From assembly GCA_023451915.1 (NCBI GenBank), contig JAEXXS010000180.1:1-9893 (forward strand): a stretch of 9,893 bases of DNA, written 5' to 3'. This stretch comes from Pseudomonadota bacterium (GTDB lineage Bacteria > Pseudomonadota > Alphaproteobacteria > Rhizobiales > Rhizobiaceae). The notes under the pieces were generated by a model, which saw only the letters and a list, made by a program, of their open reading frames with translations, ran no database searches and was not told the DNA's origin. A program made the translations under genes and the position numbers. Positions 1 to 7,818 of the stretch are shown here, piece after piece; within the stretch, counting starts at the first letter, position 1; each line of letters opens with the position of its first letter.

Positions 1-3000
1 GCGGCCTCCGTGCTTTCGAGCCACGGGAAATTGCCGAGATCGGCACTCGAAACCAGACCCGGATTGTCGATTTCCAGACCGGCAGGCAAAAGATCGGTTA
101 CCAGCAGGCGCGATTGCCATTGCTGCAGATCGTCGATCTTCAACACCACCACAAAACGCTCATTCTGGTTGATGCCCGTGATGTTGGCTTCCTGTCCATC
201 GAGCGTGTAATAGGCGCGTTCGATGTTGAAGCCTTCGCCACCGGCAGGCAGCGATTGCGCAGGCGGCGCAACGGCAGTTACCACGGCGTCCACGGCATCG
301 CTGCCACGGTTCGTCACGACCAGCGGCTGGGCTTCGAGCGCATTGCCGTTGACCCGTTCGGAGAAAGCGCCTTCATGGGCGGTGCCGTTAATGTCGAGAT
401 TGATCGCGGCATTGTTCTCCTTGAGACCGCGGGCTGCCAGCAGCATCCAGGCCTGATCCTGCGTGCTGAGATATTTCGTCTGATCGCGCTCGTAACCAAC
501 GAGCGTGACGAGCGAAGGCAGCACTTTCGGTGCAGGCTTGCTTTCTGCGGCCAGCGCCAACATGGCGGCGCCATCACGCAACCGCGAACCATAATCGGAG
601 CGATTATAGTCATATGCCGTGTTGGTGCTTGCGCGGTCGAGAGCGACGTTGAAGACCCGGTCCGAACGCTGCTGGTCGCCATAAAGCGCCAGACCTGCGG
701 CCAGTTGGGCAATCGCCATCGGGCTTGTGAAGTTATCGAGTTGCGTATCCGCGTAATAACGCAGATCGCCGACCGAGGCCTTCTTGTTGCGCGCCAGCAC
801 ATAAAGCGAATAGGCGATTTCGTTGCCGCGATCCTTGGCGTCGGTCGTGTAGCCGAGCGCATTTTGCAGGTTCGACAGCGCCGAGAGCAGGGCTTGCTGC
901 GGAACCACATAGCCCTTTTCGCGGGCACGGGTGAGGAAGTCGGTGACATAGGCATCGAGCCACAGATCGCCGGAGCCTGGTCCCCAGAGGCCGAACGAGC
1001 CGGAGGATGACTGATAGCTGAGCACGCGATAGATGGCGTCCTGTACGCGTTTCTTCAGTTCATCCTGATCATCAAGACCGGCGCTCGCTTCGGAGCCCGC
1101 CGCCATTTCGCTCAAGTAAAGCAGGGGCAGGGCGCGGCTTGTCGTCTGCTCGGCGCAACCGTAAGGATAGCGATCAAGCGCCATCAGTAGCGACGGCACG
1201 TCGAACGCCGCGCTACGGGTAACACCGACGCTGACAAAAGCACCGTCGAGCAGGCTTTCGGAAAGCAGACCGCCATCGATCTTGAGGCTGCCCCCATTGG
1301 CCGGAAGGCTGACCACCTGACGTGTCGTGACCGGCAGATCGACCGGGCGCACCGGCAGCGACAGATTTTGTTCGATGGACAGTCCGGCATCATTGGCAAG
1401 GCGTATCGTAATATTGCCCTGTCCCGTCTTCTGCGCGGTGAGTGGCACAGTGACGGATTGGCGTTTGCCACCGGCAAGCGCAAGCGTGTCGGAATAAGAG
1501 CCGATTTCCGTGCCGAGATTGTCGCTGGTTTCGACGCTCAGCCGGTAATTTCCGTCAGGCGCGTCCGTATTGGCGATATCGAGGCGCAGTGTCGCTTGAT
1601 CTCCCGGAGCCATGAAGCGGGGCAGGCCAGCCGTGATAACAACGGGATCGCGCACGATCACATCGCTGGATGCGTGGCCAACGGCTTTGCTCGTCCAGGC
1701 CACGGCCATGACGCGGGCGGTTCCGTTGAACTGCGGAATATCGAAATCAACGGTTGCCTTGCCATCGCTATCCAGTTCAACCGGGCCGGAGAAGAGTGCA
1801 ACCAGTTTTTCAGTCGGCGGGCTGCCTTCCGCAGCCATGTTGCCGCCGTCACCGCCGGTGCGAAGCTTGCCGGTAGTGCCCAGCGAACCATCGATAAGGC
1901 GTCCGTACATGTCGCGCAGTTCGAGGCCGAGCTGGCGCTGGCCGAAGAACCAGTTTTCCGGGTTCGGGGCCTGATAGCGTGTGAGATTCAAAATGCCGAC
2001 ATCGACGGCGGCAACCATGACATAGGCCTGCTCACCACCTGCATTTTCCACTGAAACGGGAATGGACAGCGTGCCGCGCGGGGTGATTTTCTCAGGCGGC
2101 GTCAGCTTGACGGCCAGTTGTTTGTCGGCAGGGTCAACCTTCAGCCATTTGAGGCCGATGGCGCGGGCAGGCATGCGGCTTTCCTGCGCACTGCCCGGGC
2201 GGAAAAGCGTTGCGGTGACGTAAGCGCCAGCGCCCCAATTTTCACCGACCGGAATGTCGATGGTTGCGCCGTCTGCCGATACGCTCTCGCTGATGGTCGT
2301 CAGCAGCTTTTCCGCGCCGATGGTGATCAAAAGCTCACCGGCAAAACGCGGGCTAACTTTGAGCTTCGCCGTTTCACCGGCTGCGTAATGATCCTTGTCG
2401 AGTGCGATTTCGAGACCATCGGGCGTTTCCGTCGAGGTCGCGGCGACATACCAACCCGCGTCGAATTCATAGCTCGAAGCCGGGCCGGAAGCATCGCCCG
2501 TCTCGATTTCAAGGCGATAGCGACCCCAGTCGACCGGCTGGGTGATGCTGGCTTCCACGTCGGCCTTGAGGTCAATCTTGCCGGTTGCAACCGACTTGGT
2601 GAAGGTGACCGGTTCGTAGTTCCAGCTATTGCCGTTGCGATACCATTGGTAATTACGCTCGACCTTCACCAGCGACCAGACCGCGCCGTCAAGGTTCGTG
2701 CGGTTGCCGTTGGCGTCCGAAGCGATGAAGCTGAATTTCGCAGTGCCGCCTTGCGGAACTTCGTCACCGGAGAAATCCGGTCGGATACCGATCATCGATC
2801 CTTGCGGACGAACGGCAAGATCAAGCTTGCGTTCCACAGCACGGCCACCGCTTTCGCGCATGCGAACGGTGACGGCTGCATTGATCAGACGGGTGGTTGA
2901 TGGCAGATCATCGATCACGACCGGGAAGGTCGCCTTGCCATCGTCGCCAACCTTGGGCAGCTGATCCAGCGGCAGACGGGTGGCTTCGCCCTGACCTTCA

Positions 3001-5333
3001 TCGGCCAGACCGAAATAATAGCCCTTGAAACGGTCCCAGTCGCGCTTGGTCGAAAGCGTGACTTCGCCTTCCAACGCCAATCCAGCGGCAGGCGCGCCAT
3101 AGAGGAAGCGGCCATCGACGGTGACATTGGCAGCTTCGCCGCTGGCGATTTCGGACTTGTCCGATGTCAGGTCGAATTCGATGCGATCCGGCACGAAATC
3201 TTCAACCAGGAACATCTGCGAGGCGACCGCCGGTTGCTTGGGGTCGGTATAGATATTCAGGTTCCAAGTGCCGCGCATGGCATTGGCAGGCAAGGTGAGG
3301 TCAACGGAATGTCCGCCAGCCTTGCTGCTGTCCGATACGAGGCGACGATCTTCCACACCGTCCGGGCGCGTGAAGATGAAGGTCAGCGGCAGGTTGTCGA
3401 CGGCGAGCGACGCATCATCCCGGGCAAGGGCTGCGGCATGGACCACTTCGCCCGCACGATAAATGCCGCGTTCGGTCCAGGCATAGACGTCGAGCGCCTT
3501 GGGCGCTGCGCGCCCGGTGACGCCGCGATCAGAAAGATCGAAGCCAGCGCGCGCCATATCGAGGAAGACGAAATCATCTTCACCCTGATTGGCCATCAGC
3601 ACGGCGGGAACCATGCCGTCGGAGCCGCGCGTGAGACCGGCGGTAAAGGTAGCGCGACCGTCTCGGTCGGTGGTCGCTTCGCCTAACACTTCATTGTTGC
3701 GGGCGAGCAATGTCAGCTTGACCCCGGAAAGTGGTTCCGCCGTTTCGAGCGAACGCGCAAAGACATTGATGCCGTCCTGACCCGTATAGGTCGAAAGCCC
3801 GATATCCGACACGACAAACCACTGCGTCGCCTTGGTGTCATAGCTTTCGCCGCTGGCCTTGATCGGTTCTGCGGTCAGAACATAGACGCCGGGCTTGCGC
3901 TGCGGCAGTGCTTCATCAATCGGGAAACTGCTGGTGACTTCCTTGTTCAGCTCTCCGGCAGCGGTGTCAATCTCGCCTTCCCAGACAGGTGCGCCCATCT
4001 GGTCGGAAATCGTGCTGACATCATAACCGTCGAGCTGACGCAGAAACTGATAGCCGGACAAAAGCTGCGCCAGAGAACGGTCGCCGATGCGATAGAGCTT
4101 CACCTTGGCCGCGCTCATATTGACGCTGACCAGCGGAATGCCGCGACGCGCCTTGGCAGGCAGCACAAAGCTGTCGCCGGTAAAGCGTACCGATGCCGCG
4201 CGGTCCTGCACATAGACGGATAACGTTACCGGCGCGGGCAGCGTTTCGCCAATAGCGGCAGGCAAACCGGCGCGGAACGTCACGCTGTAGGTGCGGCCAT
4301 GTTCCAGACCTTCGACGCAGATCTGGCGATCCTTGGCTTCGATGGCCTTGGGTGCGGCGCTGTCCAGCGTTACGAAGCTGGAATAATCGGTGCCGCTCTT
4401 GACCAGTTCTTCGGAAAACTGGGCGCAGATGCGCGGCGATGCATTGTCGTTATCGACACTATGATCGACGATACGGAAACCTTTGCGCGCCTTGAGGTCT
4501 TCATAGGCAGCGCGAACAGAGGCTGAATTGACGAGATTGAGGCTCGCATCATAGGCCTGAAGGGCAGGGCGGGATAGTTCGCGGCGGTCAAGCGCCTGCG
4601 CCATCGCATTCAGGGCATCGGCACGAGCGGCCTTGCTGCGCGAGGTCTGATAGCCGTTCCAGGCTGCGGATGTGGCGTCGCGCTTGAACTTAGCGGTCTC
4701 TTCGCTGTTGGAAGGTTCTGTCGCCAAAGTGGCGAGAGCAAGCCCGGTCCAGAGCGTGCTGTCGTCGGGCGAGGCACTGGCTGCGGCTGCAAACTTTTCC
4801 ATTGCCGTGCGCGGATCGCTATTGGCGAGCGCGGAGGCAGCTTCCGCTTTCAGCGTGCTGAGGCCTTCGCCACTATCGGCTGCCAGAATAGCAGTGCGGA
4901 AACGGCGGGCTTCATCGACAAGATTGTCCGCAAAAAAGGTTATGGCGGGCGGTGCGCCGATGTCGGCCTTGGCTGTGTCTTTGGGAGCGCCCGACACGAC
5001 CTTCCCGGCAATGGAACCGACAGAGGGATTGAGCTTGTTGAAATCGGTCTTGAGGAAGCACCACTTCACCTTCGGATTATAGGTGAAGGCGCGGCAGGCA
5101 TTGTCACCGAGGCAGGTGCTCTTGCACTGGTCGAGTGTCACGTTCTTCTGGGTCCGCAGATCGAAGCCAAAATAATCGCTGTCTTCGGTGATCTCGATAC
5201 GGCGCGTTTCAGCGGCGTTGGACGGAGTGGGCGCAATCGCAAGCCCTGCGGTCAAACCGGTGATTGCAACCAGCGTCAGGAAAACCTGTGCCGATAGTGC
5301 ACGCCCGAACTGCCGTTTGAAACTGTTCAGCAT
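1..5333 (-). CDS. Alpha-2-macroglobulin family protein, PAN-TPR-MG-thioester type (3' end outside window)
   Basis: Open from ATG 5333-5331 to the left edge: 1777 whole codons, with the C-terminus missing. Tryptophan codons at 3479, 2645, 1952 and 23 all fall in one frame, so I see no frameshift. The start has an AGGAG ribosome site a few bases upstream. Residues 1-40 form an Arg/Lys-containing n-region, a hydrophobic stretch and an SNA-A signal-peptidase I type site. There is no lipobox Cys, so a soluble periplasmic or secreted protein is likely. Residues about 46-100 resemble a PAN/Apple domain (C70, C74, C80, C92). Residues about 120-285 are Ala-rich, helical and TPR-like. MG domains follow, with the MG2 signature WTERGIYRAGE near 618. 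The thioester motif GCAEQ has Cys1393 and Gln1396. A C-terminal MG10-like segment reaches LLPAGLEIDNPG. Known for the family: bacterial A2Ms are thought to trap foreign proteases, and thioester types often neighbour pbpC. I infer pbpC could lie further left. Confidence 0.93.
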   Translation of the reverse strand, partial: MLNSFKRQFGRALSAQVFLTLVAITGLTAGLAIAPTPSNAAETRRIEITEDSDYFGFDLRTQKNVTLDQCKSTCLGDNACRAFTYNPKVKWCFLKTDFNKLNPSVGSIAGKVVSGAPKDTAKADIGAPPAITFFADNLVDEARRFRTAILAADSGEGLSTLKAEAASALANSDPRTAMEKFAAAASASPDDSTLWTGLALATLATEPSNSEETAKFKRDATSAAWNGYQTSRSKAARADALNAMAQALDRRELSRPALQAYDASLNLVNSASVRAAYEDLKARKGFRIVDHSVDNDNASPRICAQFSEELVKSGTDYSSFVTLDSAAPKAIEAKDRQICVEGLEHGRTYSVTFRAGLPAAIGETLPAPVTLSVYVQDRAASVRFTGDSFVLPAKARRGIPLVSVNMSAAKVKLYRIGDRSLAQLLSGYQFLRQLDGYDVSTISDQMGAPVWEGEIDTAAGELNKEVTSSFPIDEALPQRKPGVYVLTAEPIKASGESYDTKATQWFVVSDIGLSTYTGQDGINVFARSLETAEPLSGVKLTLLARNNEVLGEATTDRDGRATFTAGLTRGSDGMVPAVLMANQGEDDFVFLDMARAGFDLSDRGVTGRAAPKALDVYAWTERGIYRAGEVVHAAALARDDASLAVDNLPLTFIFTRPDGVEDRRLVSDSSKAGGHSVDLTLPANAMRGTWNLNIYTDPKQPAVASQMFLVEDFVPDRIEFDLTSDKSEIASGEAANVTVDGRFLYGAPAAGLALEGEVTLSTKRDWDRFKGYYFGLADEGQGEATRLPLDQLPKVGDDGKATFPVVIDDLPSTTRLINAAVTVRMRESGGRAVERKLDLAVRPQGSMIGIRPDFSGDEVPQGGTAKFSFIASDANGNRTNLDGAVWSLVKVERNYQWYRNGNSWNYEPVTFTKSVATGKIDLKADVEASITQPVDWGRYRLEIETGDASGPASSYEFDAGWYVAATSTETPDGLEIALDKDHYAAGETAKLKVSPRFAGELLITIGAEKLLTTISESVSADGATIDIPVGENWGAGAYVTATLFRPGSAQESRMPARAIGLKWLKVDPADKQLAVKLTPPEKITPRGTLSIPVSVENAGGEQAYVMVAAVDVGILNLTRYQAPNPENWFFGQRQLGLELRDMYGRLIDGSLGTTGKLRTGGDGGNMAAEGSPPTEKLVALFSGPVELDSDGKATVDFDIPQFNGTARVMAVAWTSKAVGHASSDVIVRDPVVITAGLPRFMAPGDQATLRLDIANTDAPDGNYRLSVETSDNLGTEIGSYSDTLALAGGKRQSVTVPLTAQKTGQGNITIRLANDAGLSIEQNLSLPVRPVDLPVTTRQVVSLPANGGSLKIDGGLLSESLLDGAFVSVGVTRSAAFDVPSLLMALDRYPYGCAEQTTSRALPLLYLSEMAAGSEASAGLDDQDELKKRVQDAIYRVLSYQSSSGSFGLWGPGSGDLWLDAYVTDFLTRAREKGYVVPQQALLSALSNLQNALGYTTDAKDRGNEIAYSLYVLARNKKASVGDLRYYADTQLDNFTSPMAIAQLAAGLALYGDQQRSDRVFNVALDRASTNTAYDYNRSDYGSRLRDGAAMLALAAESKPAPKVLPSLVTLVGYERDQTKYLSTQDQAWMLLAARGLKENNAAINLDINGTAHEGAFSERVNGNALEAQPLVVTNRGSDAVDAVVTAVAPPAQSLPAGGEGFNIERAYYTLDGQEANITGINQNERFVVVLKIDDLQQWQSRLLVTDLLPAGLEIDNPGLVSSADLGNFPWLESTEA
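1146..1160 (-). other. Thioester motif GCAEQ of the A2M protein
   Basis: The codons GGT TGC GCC GAG CAG on the minus strand encode Gly-Cys1393-Ala-Glu-Gln1396, preceded by RYPY. In the A2M/complement family this Cys and Gln form the internal beta-cysteinyl-gamma-glutamyl thioester that links covalently to a trapped protease. Its presence marks this as the YfhM-like, thioester-bearing type rather than the YfaS-like type that lacks it. Confidence 0.92.
5034..5198 (-). other. PAN/Apple-like domain within the A2M protein
   Basis: Residues 46-100 of the A2M protein carry a four-cysteine pattern, LDQCKSTC then ACRAFTYNP then KWCFLKTD. This matches the small PAN_4-type Apple fold seen in secreted alphaproteobacterial proteins, which typically mediates protein or carbohydrate binding. 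Cys70/Cys92 and Cys74/Cys80 are plausible disulfides (inferred). It directly follows the signal peptide, so it would be the exposed N-terminal module of the mature protein. Confidence 0.7.
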
Positions 5334-5398
5334 CTGCCTCTCCTTGCGATTTCGTGCCCGACCAATGTCCCCTGGAAGAGCGGAAAGAATCTGCGCCA

Positions 5399-5427
5399 TG
5401 TGAAGCTTGCGCACAACCCAGAGTCAA
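5399..5427 (-). promoter_or_regulatory. Candidate promoter for the A2M gene
   Basis: Reading the minus strand, TTGACT (5427-5422) is followed by a 17-base spacer and TTCACA (5404-5399). The -35 is good and the -10 is poor. It would give a leader of about 60 bases before the ATG at 5333. This is a weak consensus match only. Confidence 0.25.
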
Positions 5428-5464
5428 GTTGCTTTGCTAATATATACAATGTTCTATCATCATT

Positions 5465-5483
5465 ACCCGCAATTATGACGGGT
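5465..5483. repeat. Short inverted repeat in the fdhA upstream region
   Basis: ACCCG and CGGGT arms of five bases are separated by the A+T-rich nine bases CAATTATGA. It lies about 120 bases upstream of the fdhA start. It could be a dimeric regulator site, but a five-base arm is short enough to be chance. Confidence 0.3.
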
Positions 5484-5589
5484 GTTCTGCGGCGTGCAAA
5501 TTGAATGAGACGTGTCGCGTTTGAGACTGAGCCTTGCTCCCATCGCCGTTACGTTTTCACTTCTGACATCTTCGTTTTTTGTCCAACCT

Positions 5590-5597
5590 GGAGGAGG
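5590..5597 (+). promoter_or_regulatory. Ribosome binding site of fdhA
   Basis: GGAGGAGG lies five bases before ATG 5603. It is a near-perfect anti-16S match and decides the start against the in-frame TTG at 5579. Confidence 0.85.
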
Positions 5598-5602
5598 TAG
5601 AC

Positions 5603-6793
5603 ATGAGCAGGAACCGTGGCGTCGTCTATATGCGACCCGGAAAAGTCGAAGTCCGTGATATCGAAGACCCGGTGCTGTCTGCACCCGATGGGAGGAAACT
5701 CGGTCACGGGGTCATTTTGAAAGTCATCTCGACCAATATATGCGGGTCAGACCAGCATATGGTGCGCGGTCGCACGACGGCGATGCCGGGACTTGTGCTT
5801 GGCCATGAGATTACCGGAGAAATCATCGAGAAGGGTTCCGATGTCGAGATGCTCGATGTCGGCGACATCGTTTCCGTGCCATTCAATGTTGCCTGCGGTC
5901 GTTGCCGCTGCTGCAAGGAGCAGGACACAGGCGTCTGCCTGACCGTCAATCCGTCACGCGCTGGCGGCGCTTACGGCTATGTCGATATGGGCGGCTGGAT
6001 CGGCGGGCAGGCCCGCTATGTCATGGTGCCTTATGCCGATTTCAATCTGCTGAAATTCCCGGATCGTGACCGGGCGATGGAGAAAATCCGCGATCTGACC
6101 ATGTTGTCGGATATTCTGCCGACAGGCTTTCATGGCGCGGTCAAGGCAGGTGTCGGTGTCGGATCTGTGGTCTATGTGGCGGGGGCCGGACCGGTCGGCC
6201 TCGCCGCTGCAGCGTCAGCGCGCATTCTTGGCGCTGCCGTCGTGATGATCGGAGACTTCAACAAGGAACGTCTGGACCATGCCCGCAAGGTGGGTTTCGA
6301 GCCGATTGATTTGTCCGCCAGCGACCGTCTGGGCGACATGATTGCGGAAGTCACCGGCAGCAATGAGGTGGATAGCGCCATTGACGCTGTCGGCTTCGAG
6401 GCCAGAGGCCATAGCGGTGGTGAACAACCCGCAATTGTGCTGAACCAGATGATGGAAATCACCCGTCCTGCCGGGTCGGTTGGTATTCCGGGGCTCTACG
6501 TGACCGAAGATCCGGGCGCGGTGGATGGTGCAGCCAAACAGGGAAGCCTTTCGCTTCGCTTCGGGCTCGGCTGGGCCAAGGCGCAGTCGTTCCATACCGG
6601 GCAGACGCCGGTGTTGAAATATAACCGGCAATTGATGCAGGCGATCCTGCACGGGCGCTTGAATATTGCTGAAATCGTCAATGCGGAAGTCATTTCGCTT
6701 GAAGATGCAGCCGCTGGTTATGAGAGTTTTGACCAGGGCGTAGCGAAGAAGTTTGTTCTCGATCCGCACGGTATGCTCGGCAAAGCCGCGTAA
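5603..6793 (+). CDS. fdhA: Glutathione-independent formaldehyde dehydrogenase (zinc, NAD-dependent)
   Basis: A 396-aa medium-chain zinc dehydrogenase that oxidises formaldehyde to formate with NAD+ in the cytoplasm and needs no added glutathione. The ATG at 5603 is chosen because GGAGGAGG lies 5-6 bases upstream; an in-frame TTG further upstream has no ribosome site. Expected zinc residues are all present. Catalytic ligands are Cys47 (NICGSDQH), His68 (GHE) and Asp170 (MLSDILPTGFHG); structural ligands are Cys98, Cys101, Cys104 and Cys112. The Rossmann motif is GAGPVG at 194-199, followed by an acidic residue, Asp218 (IGDFNKE), that fits NAD preference. Ligand spacing and the long insert match the Pseudomonas putida enzyme with a one-residue offset, and the length is near the family's roughly 400 aa. 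Related aldehydes or dismutation are possible alternative activities. It stands alone, with a hairpin after its stop. Confidence 0.93.
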   Translation: MSRNRGVVYMRPGKVEVRDIEDPVLSAPDGRKLGHGVILKVISTNICGSDQHMVRGRTTAMPGLVLGHEITGEIIEKGSDVEMLDVGDIVSVPFNVACGRCRCCKEQDTGVCLTVNPSRAGGAYGYVDMGGWIGGQARYVMVPYADFNLLKFPDRDRAMEKIRDLTMLSDILPTGFHGAVKAGVGVGSVVYVAGAGPVGLAAAASARILGAAVVMIGDFNKERLDHARKVGFEPIDLSASDRLGDMIAEVTGSNEVDSAIDAVGFEARGHSGGEQPAIVLNQMMEITRPAGSVGIPGLYVTEDPGAVDGAAKQGSLSLRFGLGWAKAQSFHTGQTPVLKYNRQLMQAILHGRLNIAEIVNAEVISLEDAAAGYESFDQGVAKKFVLDPHGMLGKAA

Positions 6794-6807
6794 CCTTGCA
6801 AAACACG

Positions 6808-6835
6808 GAAGCGCCGTGCCCCCGCGTGGCGCTTC
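6808..6835 (+). terminator. Hairpin after fdhA, possible terminator
   Basis: A perfect 8-bp stem, GAAGCGCC (6808-6815) with GGCGCTTC (6828-6835), has a 12-base GC-rich loop and begins 15 bases after the fdhA stop. The tail is TGTTGTCG rather than a clean T-run, so it may be a weak intrinsic terminator or an mRNA-protecting 3' hairpin. Confidence 0.55.
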
Positions 6836-6851
6836 TGTTGTCGCCTATTGC

Positions 6852-6887
6852 GCGTAGCTACGCTAAAATAACAGATGGAAGCGTAGC
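6852..6887. repeat. GCGTAGC palindrome with a third copy, upstream of the DUF488 gene
   Basis: A perfect 12-bp palindrome GCGTAGCTACGC occupies 6852-6863, and GCGTAGC recurs at 6881-6887. The right arm GCTACGC (6857-6863) can therefore pair either with the left arm or with the third copy, enclosing an A-rich 17 bases. It sits 20-56 bases before the DUF488 start. It could be an operator with a half-site or a leader hairpin. Confidence 0.45.
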
Positions 6888-6907
6888 GACGATGCGGAGA
6901 TTTTAAG

Positions 6908-7258
6908 ATGACCGATATTCGCCTCAAACGGATCTATGAAGCGCCGTCAGACGACGATGGTTATCGGGTTCTGGTCGATCGTGTCTGGCCGCGCGGCATG
7001 ACCAAGGAGAAGGCCGCCATCGATCTCTGGGCAAAAGATGTTGCCCCATCCACCGAACTTCGCAAATGGTTCGATCATGATCCGGCGAAGTGGGGCGAGT
7101 TTCAAAAACGCTATCGCGATGAACTGCAAGAAAAATTACCTGATCTCAAAGCACTGGTTGCCAAGGCCGGTGATGCGCCGCTGACATTGCTTTATGGCGC
7201 AAAGGATGAGGAACATAATCAGGCGGTCGTGCTGCATGAATTCATGCAGACTATCTGA
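6908..7258 (+). CDS. DUF488 family protein (YeaO-like)
   Basis: A 116-aa cytoplasmic protein of the DUF488/COG3189 family; E. coli YeaO is about the same length. Family hallmarks are visible: LKRIYEAP near the N-terminus, the conserved YRVLVDRVWPRG (residues 18-29), an LRKWFDHDPAKW segment mid-protein, and LTLLYGAKDEEHNQAVVL near the C-terminus. The start has GGAG at 6896-6899, eight bases upstream. The biochemical function of the family is not established and I do not assign one. It follows fdhA by 114 bases but is separated by a strong hairpin, so it probably has its own promoter. It converges on the marR gene with only 17 bases between the stops. Confidence 0.9.
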   Translation: MTDIRLKRIYEAPSDDDGYRVLVDRVWPRGMTKEKAAIDLWAKDVAPSTELRKWFDHDPAKWGEFQKRYRDELQEKLPDLKALVAKAGDAPLTLLYGAKDEEHNQAVVLHEFMQTI

Positions 7259-7275
7259 GGCCGAGTTTTGAAATT

Positions 7276-7725
7276 TTAGAACGACAGCGCAAGCAGATCG
7301 CTCCGGATCTGGTCGCCATTGCCTCGCGAAAGATTCTTTTCGATTTCCGCATGCGTGGAGGTCCAGATGGGAACAGCGGCGGCCAGCGCCGCCTTGCCGT
7401 TTGAGGTCAGCTGCAGCAGGCGCTCACGCCGGTCAGCTGGATTGACCAGTATTTCCACCCAACCCTGCCTTTGCAGCGGCTTTAAAGCGGCGGTGAGGGT
7501 GGTCTGATCCATTGCCAGCAACTCCGCGACCGGCTTCATTGGCGGCGGCGCGGGTCGATTGAGCGACATCATCAAAGAGAATTGCCCATTCGTCATGCCC
7601 ACGGGACGGAGAGCTTCATCAAAGCGCCGTGCAAGCGCGCGCGCCGCGCGCTGAACATGCAGACAAAGGCAGGTATCTCTGACTAAAAGGGTCGTTTCAA
7701 AAGGAACTTCGGCAGCGTTTGACAT
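7276..7725 (-). CDS. MarR family transcriptional regulator with N-terminal Cys-x-Cys
   Basis: A 149-aa winged helix-turn-helix regulator. Residues about 15-40 form the N-terminal dimerisation helix and contain DTCLCLH (Cys19, Cys21). GMTNGQFSLMMSL (43-55) precedes the recognition region MDQTTLTAALKPLQRQG (72-88). The wing carries DRRER (98-102), the usual MarR DNA-contact motif, then LTSNGK. Cys residues in the first helix recall OhrR-type oxidant-sensing MarR proteins, but the spacing differs, so redox sensing is inference. It is divergent from the DUF899-VOC pair. The gap contains a perfect palindrome inside this gene's own predicted promoter, which points to autoregulation and control of the neighbouring pair. 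No good ribosome site precedes the ATG, and the predicted transcription start falls on or beside it. Confidence 0.92.
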   Translation of the reverse strand: MSNAAEVPFETTLLVRDTCLCLHVQRAARALARRFDEALRPVGMTNGQFSLMMSLNRPAPPPMKPVAELLAMDQTTLTAALKPLQRQGWVEILVNPADRRERLLQLTSNGKAALAAAVPIWTSTHAEIEKNLSRGNGDQIRSDLLALSF

Positions 7726-7731
7726 GACCCA

Positions 7732-7760
7732 TTAATATTGATATCAATGTAAATCGTCAA
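7732..7760 (-). promoter_or_regulatory. Predicted marR promoter, probably leaderless
   Basis: On the minus strand TTGACG (7760-7755), a 17-base spacer and TATTAA (7737-7732) form a good sigma-70-type promoter. The -10 ends six bases before the A of the marR ATG at 7725, so the expected start site is at or within a base or two of that A. This would leave little or no 5' untranslated region. Confidence 0.65.
7737..7748. promoter_or_regulatory. Palindromic operator, likely MarR binding site
   Basis: ATTGATATCAAT is a perfect 12-bp palindrome lying almost wholly in the spacer of the predicted marR promoter and upstream of the DUF899 gene. MarR-family dimers typically bind A+T-rich palindromes of this kind close to their own gene. 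Bound protein would cover the marR -10/spacer and, on the other strand, the region just upstream of TATCCT/TATAAA (7766-7776), a candidate -10 for the DUF899 operon. Confidence 0.65.
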
Positions 7761-7818
7761 GCAAATATCCTATAAAACTGGGCGTTCTACCATCCGGGGG
7801 CGGAGGAGGACTTGCATC

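Larger units (their letters stand above)
5334..5602. other. Divergent intergenic region between A2M and fdhA
   Basis: This 269-bp gap must hold the promoters of both divergent genes. Visible features are an A+T-rich patch at 5436-5460 (contains TATATACAAT), a small inverted repeat ACCCG (5465-5469) / CGGGT (5479-5483) with a 9-base loop, and a T-run at 5575-5580. I cannot place a confident plus-strand promoter for fdhA. The short reading frames here lack ribosome sites. Confidence 0.6.

Noticed and set aside
114..2900. Long plus-strand reading frames (114-1010, 1368-2054, 2118-2900) opposite the A2M gene
   Set aside because: They are antisense to a continuous, recognisable A2M coding sequence, have no ribosome sites or family resemblance, and are expected in G+C-rich codon-biased DNA.
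5505..5600. 31-codon frame in the fdhA leader, ending inside the fdhA ribosome site
   Set aside because: Its stop placement is suggestive of a leader peptide, but there is no Shine-Dalgarno sequence before its ATG and no run of regulatory codons.
5579..5602. TTG start eight codons upstream for fdhA
   Set aside because: The ATG at 5603 has a near-perfect ribosome site five bases away and gives zinc-ligand numbering one residue off the Pseudomonas putida enzyme; the TTG has no ribosome site.
6215..6769. 184-aa minus-strand frame within fdhA
   Set aside because: It is antisense to a well-conserved enzyme gene, with no recognisable domain or ribosome site.
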